Translations under genes and position numbers: made by a program
The notes under the pieces: model-generated
What the model saw: only the letters and a program-made list of their open reading frames with translations
Databases searched by the model: none
What the model was told of the DNA's origin: nothing
Origin: Duncaniella dubosii
Lineage (GTDB): Bacteria > Bacteroidota > Bacteroidia > Bacteroidales > Muribaculaceae
DNA: 64,000 bases
Reading direction: 5' to 3'
Assembly (NCBI RefSeq): GCF_004803915.1
Contig: NZ_CP039396.1
Coordinates: 2,914,001-2,978,000 of the forward strand
Part shown: in pieces, positions 27,172 through 35,288 of the stretch
How the letters are laid out: each line of letters opens with the position of its first letter
Position numbering within the stretch: position 1 is the stretch's first letter

Positions 27172-27851
27172 GAAACAACAGACTTTTTACCGCCAAGGAC
27201 AGTGTGGTCGAGTTGATAGAACATGACTACAACGTCCTCACTGTCCTTAGCCGTTTTTCTCTTCCATTGGGATTTGGCCAGAAATCCATCGGAGAGCTCT
27301 GCGATGAGTCTGGCATTCATACTGATGCGTTCTTGCTGATAATCAATTTTCTTCTCACAGGAGAAATAGATTCTGCTTCAATTATGAAAGTCAGCCCGGC
27401 CGATGTGGTTTATTTCCTCCATAACTCCCATGATTACTATCTCTCCTATAAACTTCCGCACATAAGGGTCAATCTGATTTCGGCTCTTGATGACAGTCAC
27501 GGCGACATAAATCCTATTATTGTCAAGTTTTTTGATGATTATACCGAGCTTGTGCGTCAGCATTTCAATTATGAAGAAAATGTCGTGTTCCCATATGTGC
27601 GAAAACTATCCGAGCATGTCGATTCGGATTACAGCATAGATGTGTTCAGACGTCATCATGATGATGAGATTGAAGAGAAACTTTCTGAACTGAAAAACAT
27701 CATATTGCGTTATTATTCCACCTCTATGCCATTCAGGATGTATGACGCTTTGGCTGACATATATAATTGTGAGGAAGATTTAAAGTCGCATTCACGAATC
27801 GAAAACGATATATTGGTGCCAATGATTTCAAAAATCGAAGGCCGTAACTAA
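27168..27851 (+). CDS. Hemerythrin-domain protein, RIC/YtfE-like
   Basis: A 227-residue protein with a GTG start overlapping the previous stop. The C-terminal 140 residues form a hemerythrin four-helix bundle with di-iron ligands: His in NSHDYYLSYKLPH, His/Glu in QHFNYEENVVFPY, His in FRRHHDDEIE and His/Glu in SHSRIENDILVP. The first 60 residues resemble the ScdA_N (DUF542) domain of Fe-S repair proteins, but the usual CC is replaced (LPLGFGQ). The di-iron site suggests O2, NO or peroxide sensing, or iron-cluster repair. The LuxR gene starts 22 bases downstream. Confidence 0.85.
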   Translation: MRNNRLFTAKDSVVELIEHDYNVLTVLSRFSLPLGFGQKSIGELCDESGIHTDAFLLIINFLLTGEIDSASIMKVSPADVVYFLHNSHDYYLSYKLPHIRVNLISALDDSHGDINPIIVKFFDDYTELVRQHFNYEENVVFPYVRKLSEHVDSDYSIDVFRRHHDDEIEEKLSELKNIILRYYSTSMPFRMYDALADIYNCEEDLKSHSRIENDILVPMISKIEGRN

Positions 27852-27872
27852 GCTTGATAGTCAACATTGCCT

Positions 27873-28469
27873 ATGCGTCACATCTCAATAGCTCTCATGA
27901 TGCCTTCGGCCATATTGGCTTCGGGTCTGACATCTGTCATCAGACGGTTGTCGGATATCCAATGTTCTATCACCGAGATTAGTGGCGAAAATTATTTTGA
28001 AGATATTTCGAGGCTTCACCCATCAATCCTTATGGTTGATCCGGTGAATTGTGCGCTACAGTGGGACGCGCTTAAAAGCTCATCATCTTCACCGGTCAAG
28101 ATTATTGCGGTGCTTGTCCAGCAGATGCCAAAGGAGAGCCTGAAATGGTTTGACGACACTATTTCCATCTATGATTCGGCTTCGGTTGTTATGGAGACAG
28201 TCAGGCGTAATGTAATGACAGATGAAAGTGATGACAGGGGGAAGGATCTCAGTCCGCGAGAAAAAGAGGTGATTGTCGGTATTGTCAAGGGACTTTCAAA
28301 TAAAGAAATCGCATCAGAAATGAACGTCTCGGTCAATACGGTAATGACTCATCGACGCAACATCGCAGCGAAACTTCATATCCACACCCCGGCGGGTCTT
28401 ACAATATATGCAATTGTTTCAAATCTTGTCAAGCTCGAAGATATAAAATCGGATATGGGAAGACTATAG
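27873..28469 (+). CDS. LuxR/FixJ-type regulator with degenerate receiver
   Basis: I take the ATG at 27873; a TTG two codons earlier is possible. The protein has about 198 residues. The C-terminal 65 are a LuxR helix-turn-helix (LSPREKEVIVGIVKGLSNKE, then IASEMNVSVNTVMTHRRNI). The N-terminal 115 residues look like a response-regulator receiver but lack the acidic pair after the first strand (IALMMPSAIL). Asp is kept at the phosphorylation-like position (ILMVDPVN). Control by partner binding rather than phosphorylation is likely. No histidine kinase is nearby; the hemerythrin protein is the obvious candidate partner. Confidence 0.85.
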   Translation: MRHISIALMMPSAILASGLTSVIRRLSDIQCSITEISGENYFEDISRLHPSILMVDPVNCALQWDALKSSSSSPVKIIAVLVQQMPKESLKWFDDTISIYDSASVVMETVRRNVMTDESDDRGKDLSPREKEVIVGIVKGLSNKEIASEMNVSVNTVMTHRRNIAAKLHIHTPAGLTIYAIVSNLVKLEDIKSDMGRL

Positions 28470-28559
28470 CTTTGTCGGCCAATGCTATTTTACTGCGGAT
28501 TTCGGTCAGATGTATTATCTGTACCGGATATGATGTCTGGAAGGATTTGATTAGGAGAT

Positions 28560-29135
28560 TTAATGTGCGAGTGCCTTGAAAAATTCGTCTCTTAAAGCCG
28601 GTGATTCATCAAATATTCCAGAGGTTTCGATTGTCGTGGTCGCCGAATTTTGTTTTTCGACACCTCGCATCTTCATACATAAGTGATCACCTGTGCAAAC
28701 GACGATTACTCCTTTGGCATTCAATTTTTCCATTATCAGATTGCAGATCTGTGCGGTCAGCCGCTCCTGAACCTGCAATCGACGGGCATAAAAATCAACC
28801 AAGCGAGCCAATTTGCTGAGTCCGATTGTCTTTCCGTTCGGGATATATCCGATGGATACTTTGCCAAAAAACGGCAATATATGGTGTTCGCATAAAGAAT
28901 AGAATTCTATATCCTTGACCAATACCATTTTTGACCCCTCATGTGTAAATATGGCCTCGTTTATTATCTCGTCGGCATCCTGACGATATCCGCGTGTCAC
29001 ATAGGCCATTGCTTTAGCCGCGCGCATTGGAGTCTTGAGCAACCCTTCACGTGTGATATCTTCGCCAAGAAGACGGATGATGGCTTCGTAATGCCCTGCG
29101 ATTTCTTTTATGGTCTCTTCGCTTAACTCTCTCAC
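28560..29135 (-). CDS. folE: GTP cyclohydrolase I
   Basis: Converts GTP to 7,8-dihydroneopterin triphosphate, the first step of folate synthesis. In its 191 residues the zinc/active-site motif is SLCEHHILPFFGKVSIGYIP, followed by GLSKLARLVDFYARRLQVQE and the C-terminal CTGDHLCMKMRGVEKQNSAT, which carries the second zinc Cys. Complete. It lies 57 bases downstream of the SPOR gene and probably belongs to the tpiA-SPOR-folE order that I recall as conserved in Bacteroidales. folP, a later folate gene, is at 34440. Confidence 0.96.
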   Translation of the reverse strand: MRELSEETIKEIAGHYEAIIRLLGEDITREGLLKTPMRAAKAMAYVTRGYRQDADEIINEAIFTHEGSKMVLVKDIEFYSLCEHHILPFFGKVSIGYIPNGKTIGLSKLARLVDFYARRLQVQERLTAQICNLIMEKLNAKGVIVVCTGDHLCMKMRGVEKQNSATTTIETSGIFDESPALRDEFFKALAH

Positions 29136-29192
29136 TTTGTTCCTGTTTTTTGTTGTGCTGATAGTGTGCGTAGGTGTTTGCTGTCAGGAGGA

Positions 29193-29684
29193 TTATTCAT
29201 GTATGTTTACACGGTCGCGCACCACACGTATTTCTTTGCTATACGACGGGAATGCTTTGCGCAGTTCATCGGCAGCTGCATTTGCCTCTTTCTGTGTTTT
29301 GAAGTCTCCGACTTTCAGTCGCCAATAGGGAGACGTGTACATTACATAAGTCTGATAGTTTGGAAAACGGGAGGATATCACGCGCTGTTTCGAACGAGCT
29401 TCGTTTTTGGCCGTGCGGGCATTGTTGTCGCTGAACACCTGAACTCTGTAGCCGGCCATTCGTCCGTTGACAGGCCGTGTGGTCTGGTCTTCTTTCTCAC
29501 GATCTTTTGTTTCGTCTTCAACAGGAGTGGTTACTGGCAGCAGTCGTTTTAGTAATTTTTCAGGTTGATTGATAGCGTTGGAGTTGCCACTGGTGATATG
29601 GTCGACGATTGTCACGACTTCGGTTTCTGCCTTGATTGGCGAGGCAGAAGCAAGAAGCATCAAGGTGAAGGCTATTGATTTCAT
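29193..29684 (-). CDS. SPOR-domain periplasmic protein
   Basis: A 163-residue exported protein. A signal peptide (MKSIAFTLMLLASASPIKA) is followed by a charged linker of about 65 residues and a C-terminal SPOR domain (GYRVQVFSDNNARTAKNEAR, PYWRLKVGDFKTQKEANAA, ending IRVVRDRVNI). SPOR domains bind denuded septal peptidoglycan, so a role in division-site wall remodelling is likely. It lies between tpiA and folE. Confidence 0.88.
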   Translation of the reverse strand: MKSIAFTLMLLASASPIKAETEVVTIVDHITSGNSNAINQPEKLLKRLLPVTTPVEDETKDREKEDQTTRPVNGRMAGYRVQVFSDNNARTAKNEARSKQRVISSRFPNYQTYVMYTSPYWRLKVGDFKTQKEANAAADELRKAFPSYSKEIRVVRDRVNIHE

Positions 29685-29738
29685 AAAAGTAGCAAGAGGG
29701 GAATCGGATAGTCGATGTTTTTGAACTGCATGATTTTT

Positions 29739-29798
29739 AATTCCATGCGGACATAACGCATGATGATTTCATGAATGATGGCTTGTCCGCATGGAATT
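29739..29798. repeat. Perfect 15-bp inverted repeat
   Basis: AATTCCATGCGGACA (29739-29753) and TGTCCGCATGGAATT (29784-29798) are exact reverse complements with a 30-base loop. It lies between the stop of tpiA and the start of the SPOR gene. There is no T tract on either side, so it is not a simple Rho-independent terminator; it may be an mRNA stabilising or processing hairpin. Confidence 0.7.
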
Positions 29799-29857
29799 CT
29801 ATTATGAAGCCGTTTGCTTATTTATTACGGCAATGGCATTTTTATCTTAATCCGCTT

Positions 29858-30613
29858 TTAGAATGCGTTTACGATGCCCATGAACGATGCTGCTTCAAGG
29901 GCTGCACCGCCGATAAGGCCACCGTCAACGTCGGGTTTTGCAAATAGCTGTGCTGCGTTTGAGGGCTTGCAGCTTCCGCCGTAAAGGATAGAAGTGTTAT
30001 CGGCAACTTCTGCGCCATATTTGTCAGCAATGGTCTTGCGGATAAAGGCGTGGATTTCCTGAGCTTGATCATCTGTAGCGGTCTTGCCTGTGCCGATAGC
30101 CCATACAGGTTCATAAGCGATGACGATTTTGCCGAATTCTTCCGCGTCGAGGTTGAAGAGTCCTTCTTCAAGCTGGGCCTTTACGACTTCGAAATAGCTG
30201 CCGTCTTCACGCTGCTCAAGCACTTCGCCAATGCAGAAGATAGGGGTGAGATTGTTGTCAAGAGCGAGGCGCACTTTTTCGCGTAGAGTCTCGGAGGTCT
30301 CGCCGTAATACTGACGACGCTCAGAGTGTCCAAGAATTACATAGGTGGCACCTGTTGATGCAACCATTGGTGCTGAAACTTCGCCGGTGTAAGCTCCGGA
30401 GCGGTGGTCAGCACAGTTCTCAGCGCCAAGACCAAGTTTGTTCTTGTCAATTACATTGTTGATTGAAGCAAGGTGTGTGAAAGGTACACAGATTACCACG
30501 TCACACTTGGGAGCTTCGCCGGCGAGAGCTGCGTTTACTTCCTCTGCGAGTTTAATGCCTTCGGGCAGCGTGGTGTTCATCTTCCAGTTGCCTGCTACGA
30601 TATTCTTTCTCAT
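29858..30613 (-). CDS. tpiA: Triosephosphate isomerase
   Basis: Interconverts dihydroxyacetone phosphate and glyceraldehyde 3-phosphate in glycolysis. It is a complete 251-residue TIM barrel. [10 protein letters not shown] carries the N-terminal catalytic Lys, [13 protein letters not shown] the electrophilic His, and [15 protein letters not shown] the catalytic Glu and the flexible loop; [12 protein letters not shown] and [12 protein letters not shown] bind phosphate. A good promoter lies 39 bases upstream. Confidence 0.97.
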   Translation of the reverse strand: MRKNIVAGNWKMNTTLPEGIKLAEEVNAALAGEAPKCDVVICVPFTHLASINNVIDKNKLGLGAENCADHRSGAYTGEVSAPMVASTGATYVILGHSERRQYYGETSETLREKVRLALDNNLTPIFCIGEVLEQREDGSYFEVVKAQLEEGLFNLDAEEFGKIVIAYEPVWAIGTGKTATDDQAQEIHAFIRKTIADKYGAEVADNTSILYGGSCKPSNAAQLFAKPDVDGGLIGGAALEAASFMGIVNAF

Positions 30614-30651
30614 TTTTACCTTAATTAAATGTGGTTATGAAAATTCGTGGA

Positions 30652-30682
30652 CAAAATTAGCTATTTCCTCTGAATTATTCAA
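30652..30682 (-). promoter_or_regulatory. Promoter of tpiA
   Basis: The minus strand has TTG at 30680-30682, a 20-base spacer and TAATTTTG at 30652-30659, both matching the consensus. The remaining gap to purT (30683-30979) holds only an A/T-rich stretch, a likely spurious frame and the -7 box of purT. Confidence 0.7.
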
Positions 30683-30917
30683 CCTGATTTCATCTTAATT
30701 AAAACTTAAATTCGGTGAATATGCTTAACCCTGTTTTTATTGGAGCTGATTTTTTTGTTTTGATTCTGCTAAGATGCGGGGGTTCGTGCTTTTTTTATCA
30801 TATGCTGCGTCGAGATGACTTCAAGTCCATCCGGGGAATGATTATGAAAAATGCATGGAAGTCCCCTTTATTTAGCCATTTTGATCCGAGGGCTGCGGTT
30901 ACTTGGAAAAAAATCGT

Positions 30918-30925
30918 TAAATTTG
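30918..30925 (+). promoter_or_regulatory. Putative -7 box for purT
   Basis: TAAATTTG is an exact -7 consensus 55 bases before the purT ATG. No consensus -33 element lies at the right distance. Confidence 0.5.
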
Positions 30926-30979
30926 CAAATGAAAAAGCAGTACTAATCAATCATATTTCATTTTTTTACATTTATCCCG

Positions 30980-32164
30980 ATGGCAAAAATAGGAAGTAAA
31001 TGGACCGGAAGCGGCCGCAAGGCTATGCTCTTAGGCAGTGGCGAATTAGGAAAGGAAGTGGCTATCGAATTGCAGCGTATGGGAATCGAGGTCGTTGCAT
31101 GCGATAAGTATCCGAATGCACCCGCGATGCACATCGCTGACAGTAGCCGCGTATTCAGCATGCTTGACGCAGAGGCTCTGCGCAATGCAATCATGGAGGA
31201 GAAACCAGACCATATAATACCTGAAGTCGAGGCGATTGCGACACCCGTCCTCGTCGACCTTGAAGAAAACGGCTATAATGTCACCCCTACAGCGAAGGCT
31301 GCTCTACTGACAATGAACCGTGAAGGCATCCGTCGTCTTGCGGCAGAAGGATTAGGTGTCGCAACATCGCCATATCGCTTTGCGTCGGATTTCGATGAAT
31401 TCAAGAAGGCTATTGATGCTGTGGGAATTCCTTGCGTAGTAAAACCTATAATGTCGTCAAGCGGTCACGGACAGAGTGTGGTCAAATCTGATGAAGATAT
31501 AGAAAAGGCTTGGAAAATAGCCCAGGAAGGCGGCCGCGCGGGTGCCGGACGAGTAATCGTTGAAGGCTTTGTTAAATTTGATTACGAGATTACCCTTCTG
31601 ACAGTGCGCTCGGTTGCGGGAACATCGTTCTGTGAGCCGATAGGGCATATTCAAGTTGACGGTGACTACAGATATTCTTGGCAGCCGCAATCCATGACTC
31701 CCGAAGCTAAGGCGAAGGCTCAGGAAATAGCCCGCAAGGTGACTGATGCTCTTGGAGGATATGGAATTTTTGGCGTTGAGCTGTTCATAAAGGGCGATGA
31801 TGTGATTTTCAGCGAAGTTTCTCCTCGCCCCCATGACACAGGCATGGTTACCATGATTTCGCAGGAACTGAGCGAATTCGCTTTGCATGCCCGAGCTCTT
31901 GCCGGACTTCCCGTACCTGAGATCCGTTTCTATGGGCCGTCGGCATCGCGAGCTGTTGTCGTTGAAGGTGACAGTAATGAAATCGTGATGGATTGTCTTG
32001 AAAAGGTTCTTGAAGAACCCGGAGTCCAGATGCGCATTTTTGGCAAACCGGAAATAAAAGGACATCGTCGTATGGCTGTGATTCTTGCTACGGCTGATTC
32101 TGTGGAAGAAGCTCGCGCCAAGGCTGACCGTGCATATGACAAACTGAAGGTGGAAGTGCTTTAA
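30980..32164 (+). CDS. purT: Formate-dependent phosphoribosylglycinamide formyltransferase
   Basis: Third step of purine synthesis, using formate and ATP instead of formyl-THF. It is a complete 394-residue ATP-grasp enzyme. [20 protein letters not shown] is the N-terminal nucleotide-like fold; [20 protein letters not shown] is the ATP-grasp loop; [20 protein letters not shown] and [11 protein letters not shown] hold metal and substrate residues. It is monocistronic as far as can be seen. Confidence 0.96.
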   Translation: MAKIGSKWTGSGRKAMLLGSGELGKEVAIELQRMGIEVVACDKYPNAPAMHIADSSRVFSMLDAEALRNAIMEEKPDHIIPEVEAIATPVLVDLEENGYNVTPTAKAALLTMNREGIRRLAAEGLGVATSPYRFASDFDEFKKAIDAVGIPCVVKPIMSSSGHGQSVVKSDEDIEKAWKIAQEGGRAGAGRVIVEGFVKFDYEITLLTVRSVAGTSFCEPIGHIQVDGDYRYSWQPQSMTPEAKAKAQEIARKVTDALGGYGIFGVELFIKGDDVIFSEVSPRPHDTGMVTMISQELSEFALHARALAGLPVPEIRFYGPSASRAVVVEGDSNEIVMDCLEKVLEEPGVQMRIFGKPEIKGHRRMAVILATADSVEEARAKADRAYDKLKVEVL

Positions 32165-32304
32165 GCACTTCCTCTCTTCTTGCCGTTTTCCGCAATAGCT
32201 CAAAAGCCTTGAATCAATCCCTCAATTCATCTGCTGCAAAAAGTAATTATATACAATCTATTAGGTAAGATAAGTATTAACACATATCCGTTATCAACCA
32301 TAAA

Positions 32305-33897
32305 ATGCACAGATATATCTCTCTTTTCATATCGATAATGTCGGCATTGCTCTTTGTGAATCCGGCAAGTTCAAAAAATGTAATCGGGGCGGAAGATGTG
32401 AAGTCGATACTCAATCGCCTTGACAGCGAACTTGACCGTCGCGATATTTATTTGAATATGCGCCACGCGTCAATTGATTCCCTAAAGGCAATTGTGGCCG
32501 GTAAAAACATATCGGCAGAGGAACGGCTTGAATGCCTGTTGCAACTCGGCGACAGCTACAATGTGCTAAACACAGATTCAGCCTTGACTTTCTATGCTAA
32601 AGGATATGACTTGTCTTTGTCCTTGGGACTCGATTCTGTAAGTACGCGATTCAAGCTACGGACCGCTACGTATCTCCCTTTGCTTGCATTCATAACAGAA
32701 GCGGCTGACCGCTTCAATGCCATAGATCGGGAAAGTCTTCCCGATGGACTGATGCTTGAATATTATGACGCCGCCCGTCAGATGTATTCATATATAGCAT
32801 CGTATTACATCAATTATCCGGAAATATATGATCCATATATGAAAAAGTCGCAGGACGCACAGGCCAAGCTGCTTCCGCTTCTTGAGGATGGTTCGCCACG
32901 GTTTTTGCTGAACCAAGGCGAATATTTCTTTTATCATCAGCAGTATTCAAAGGCCAAGGCGGTTTTGCTCCTATTACTTGACCGCATCCCGGAAGAAGAC
33001 AATTTATACGCCCGCGCCTGTCATCTTCTTGCTGATATTGCAAAGGCAAGGGGCGAACATAATGCCTATGTCTATTATCTTGCATTGTCCGCAATTGCCG
33101 ATACCCGTGGCGCAACGCTTGAAGTTTCGTCTCTACAGGAGCTCGGGCGCATAATGTATCTGCATGGAGACGTGAGGCATGCGTATGACTATCTTTCCGC
33201 TGCATTGTCAGAGGCCGTTGAATGCAATGCACCGTTACGCATTATCCAGTCATCAAATATTTTCCCTATTATAGAGAGTGCCCATAAGGCTGAACTTAGA
33301 AAATCAACAGTCAGAATCTATATTGTTATGCCTATCATGGCTGTGCTGCTTGCTGTTTTAGCCATAACACTTTATGTATTGCACAGAAAGAACAGGTTGA
33401 TGAACAGGATGGCCGTCAAGCTTGAGGAAGCCAATAACACAAAAGATGTTTACATCTCGCAGTTCCTAAATTTGTGTTCCATTTACATGGACAAGCTCAA
33501 TCAATTTAATAAGATGGTTAATCGTAAAATAATAACCGGAAAGGTCGATGATCTTCTTAAGCTGACAAAGCAGGGCAAATTTATAGAAGAGCAGTCCAAG
33601 GAGTTTTATGATGTGTTTGATGATGCGTTCCTGCATATTTATCCAAGCTTTGTATCGGAGGTCAACAAACTTTTGCGAGAGGAAGAACGTATAATCCTCC
33701 GGGATGGTGAGAAACTTAATACCGACCTTCGCATTATTGCCTTTATGAGGCTCGGCATAGAGGAGAGTACGCGGATTGCGCAGATGCTTAATTATTCTGT
33801 ATACACAATCTATACATACCGCAACAAGCTTAAGAATCGGGCAATCTCGCGAGACACATTTGAAGAAGATGTAATGAAGATAAAATCTATGGCATGA
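32305..33897 (+). CDS. DUF6377 membrane-anchored TPR regulator
   Basis: A 530-residue protein. A signal peptide (YISLFISIMSALLFVNPASS) is followed by TPR-like helices in the periplasm (residues about 60-320), one membrane helix (IYIVMPIMAVLLAVLAITLY, near residue 345), a coiled coil and a cytoplasmic domain ending in a LuxR-like helix-turn-helix (STRIAQMLNYSVYTIYTYRN). I assign it from memory to DUF6377. It resembles a one-component membrane regulator that senses outside and binds DNA inside. The targets are unknown; the next feature downstream is the putative small-RNA region. Confidence 0.8.
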   Translation: MHRYISLFISIMSALLFVNPASSKNVIGAEDVKSILNRLDSELDRRDIYLNMRHASIDSLKAIVAGKNISAEERLECLLQLGDSYNVLNTDSALTFYAKGYDLSLSLGLDSVSTRFKLRTATYLPLLAFITEAADRFNAIDRESLPDGLMLEYYDAARQMYSYIASYYINYPEIYDPYMKKSQDAQAKLLPLLEDGSPRFLLNQGEYFFYHQQYSKAKAVLLLLLDRIPEEDNLYARACHLLADIAKARGEHNAYVYYLALSAIADTRGATLEVSSLQELGRIMYLHGDVRHAYDYLSAALSEAVECNAPLRIIQSSNIFPIIESAHKAELRKSTVRIYIVMPIMAVLLAVLAITLYVLHRKNRLMNRMAVKLEEANNTKDVYISQFLNLCSIYMDKLNQFNKMVNRKIITGKVDDLLKLTKQGKFIEEQSKEFYDVFDDAFLHIYPSFVSEVNKLLREEERIILRDGEKLNTDLRIIAFMRLGIEESTRIAQMLNYSVYTIYTYRNKLKNRAISRDTFEEDVMKIKSMA

Positions 33898-34062
33898 ATG
33901 GTTCATTTGTTTCAAAATACCGTATCGTCTGATATAAAAATACGCAAAACCTTCTAAACAATATCTATATTTATGTGTTAATCTTGGATGCTTAACATGT
34001 TTGATGACAGAGTAATAGTATTATAGATGTGTTTATATTTCCTCAATTTCCGATTTTATACC

Positions 34063-34093
34063 TTGTGGAGGTGAAGAAATAGCTATAATTTTG
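34063..34093 (+). promoter_or_regulatory. Promoter within the intergenic region
   Basis: TTG at 34063-34065, a 20-base spacer and TAATTTTG at 34086-34093 match the consensus. There is no gene behind it for over 300 bases, so it may drive a non-coding RNA or a long folP leader. Confidence 0.6.
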
Positions 34094-34099
34094 CAATGA

Positions 34100-34326
34100 A
34101 AAGATGCTCGAAGCACAATCGATGCTTCGCTCTTTAATCAACTACGGTAATAACAAATTTGCATATTTTTAGTTTTAGGGTTAGTATAGATTGTTAGTAT
34201 CTTAGCGTAAATTCATTAGTTATATGAGAAGAATTGCATAATAGTAAATGTGTTTTTATGTTAGGTTTGTAGAGTCTTATTGCTAAGACAACAATACGAC
34301 TTCTCCGTGAGGAGAGGTCGTATTGT
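34100..34326 (+). ncRNA. Candidate small RNA or long leader RNA
   Basis: It starts at the predicted transcription start of the promoter at 34063-34093. It contains a hairpin CGAAGCA-loop-TGCTTCG near the 5' end and ends at a 16-bp hairpin. The 3' end is set only by that hairpin, which has no T tract, so read-through into folP is possible. No known RNA family was recognised. The extent is a guess. Confidence 0.35.
34291..34326 (+). other. 16-bp hairpin with GTGA tetraloop
   Basis: ACAATACGACTTCTCC pairs with GGAGAGGTCGTATTGT along 16 positions (one G-T wobble), closed by GTGA, a GNRA-type loop. The fold is very stable and not followed by a T tract. It lies upstream of the folP promoter. Confidence 0.75.
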
Positions 34327-34366
34327 CGTTTATATGATTTGTCTCGAAAAAGCAGTGGAATTAGAG

Positions 34367-34398
34367 TTTGGATATGATGCGGATTTTTGTTAATTTCG
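34367..34398 (+). promoter_or_regulatory. Putative promoter of folP-cdaA
   Basis: TTTG at 34367-34370, a 20-base spacer and TAATTTCG at 34391-34398 (one mismatch). The predicted start is about 35 bases before the ATG at 34440, which favours that start over the upstream in-frame codons. Confidence 0.55.
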
Positions 34399-34439
34399 CA
34401 GGTCAAAACATAAGTTTGCAATTCATTTCTGATATCAAT

Positions 34440-35279
34440 ATGTTTCAACCCTTTTCATTAAATATACGAGGAGAGTATCGCTCTTATTCCCGCCCATTGG
34501 TGATGGGGATTGTAAATGTCACTCCTGATTCGTTTTTTGACGGTTCTCGCGCGATGGATGAGAACGCTATTGCCGAAAGGGTTCTGCGGCAGGTGGCTGA
34601 TGGCGCTGATATCATAGATGTGGGCGCATATTCATCGCGTCCGGGAGCGGCAGACGTTTCACCGGAAGAGGAGGTCGCACGTCTTAGGGTGGGAATGGAT
34701 GTCTTGCGGTCGGTCGCACCCGAGGTACTCGTGTCGGTTGATACATTCCGTGCCTGCGTGGCCCGTAAAGCAATTGAAGAGCTGGGAGCTGATATTGTCA
34801 ATGATATTTCGGGAGGAGATCTTGACCGTGATATGTTCAAGGCAGTTGCTGATATGCACTCACCCTACATATTGATGCACATGCGTGGCACTCCCTCCAC
34901 CATGCAGACAATGACTGATTACAACGATGTCTGTGCTGATGTCATAGCCAATATGTCGCGCAAACTGCGGGAATTGAGGTTGCTTGGTGTGTCGGACGTG
35001 ATAGTTGATCCCGGTTTTGGCTTCAGCAAGACAACGGAGCAGAATTTTGAAATTATGCGCAATCTTGATTGTTTCAACGCACTCGGGTGCCCTGTGCTTG
35101 TCGGTGTCTCACGCAAATCAATGATAACGCGAACTTTTAACATTACTCCGGCAGAGGCTCTTGCTCCGACTGTGGCCCTTAATACCATAGCACTTACACG
35201 CGGGGCTGCCATCTTGCGAGTCCACGATGTAAAGGAGGCCGCATATGCGGTGAAGCTATATGAAATGTCAACTCTCTAA
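34440..35279 (+). CDS. folP: Dihydropteroate synthase
   Basis: Joins p-aminobenzoate and hydroxymethyl-dihydropterin diphosphate in folate synthesis; the target of sulfonamides. I use the ATG at 34440 (MFQPFSLNIRGEY), giving 279 residues; upstream in-frame codons fall within the promoter. Motifs: LVMGIVNVTPDSFFDG, DIIDVGAYSSRPGA, VSVDTFRACVARKA, NDISGGDLD, VIVDPGFGFSKTTEQNFE and LVGVSRKSMI. Complete. cdaA follows 9 bases later in the same operon. Confidence 0.95.
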   Translation: MFQPFSLNIRGEYRSYSRPLVMGIVNVTPDSFFDGSRAMDENAIAERVLRQVADGADIIDVGAYSSRPGAADVSPEEEVARLRVGMDVLRSVAPEVLVSVDTFRACVARKAIEELGADIVNDISGGDLDRDMFKAVADMHSPYILMHMRGTPSTMQTMTDYNDVCADVIANMSRKLRELRLLGVSDVIVDPGFGFSKTTEQNFEIMRNLDCFNALGCPVLVGVSRKSMITRTFNITPAEALAPTVALNTIALTRGAAILRVHDVKEAAYAVKLYEMSTL

Positions 35280-35288
35280 AAATTAGTT

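Larger units (their letters stand above)
33898..34439. other. Intergenic region before folP
   Basis: This 542-base gap is A/T-rich and contains no credible protein gene. It holds a consensus promoter (34063-34093), a small hairpin (34108-34128), an 8-base direct repeat GTTAGTAT with a 13-base period (34180-34200), a 16-bp hairpin with a GTGA tetraloop (34291-34326) and the folP promoter. See the separate entries. Confidence 0.7.

Noticed and set aside
30715..30999. A 94-codon frame upstream of purT
   Set aside because: It overlaps the purT start and -7 box, its composition is odd and it has no promoter of its own. It is probably chance in an A/T-rich gap.
31457..32203. A 248-codon minus-strand frame across purT
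   Set aside because: It is antisense to a clear, complete purT and has no domain or promoter support.
34096..34137. A 13-codon leader-peptide-like frame (MKRCSKHNRCFAL)
   Set aside because: Its ATG lies only a few bases after the -7 box, so the predicted transcript would start inside or after it. No codon bias typical of attenuation peptides is seen.
28560..35279. folE, purT and folP as one folate/one-carbon cluster
   Set aside because: They lie on different strands with unrelated genes between them and separate promoters. Proximity is probably chance.
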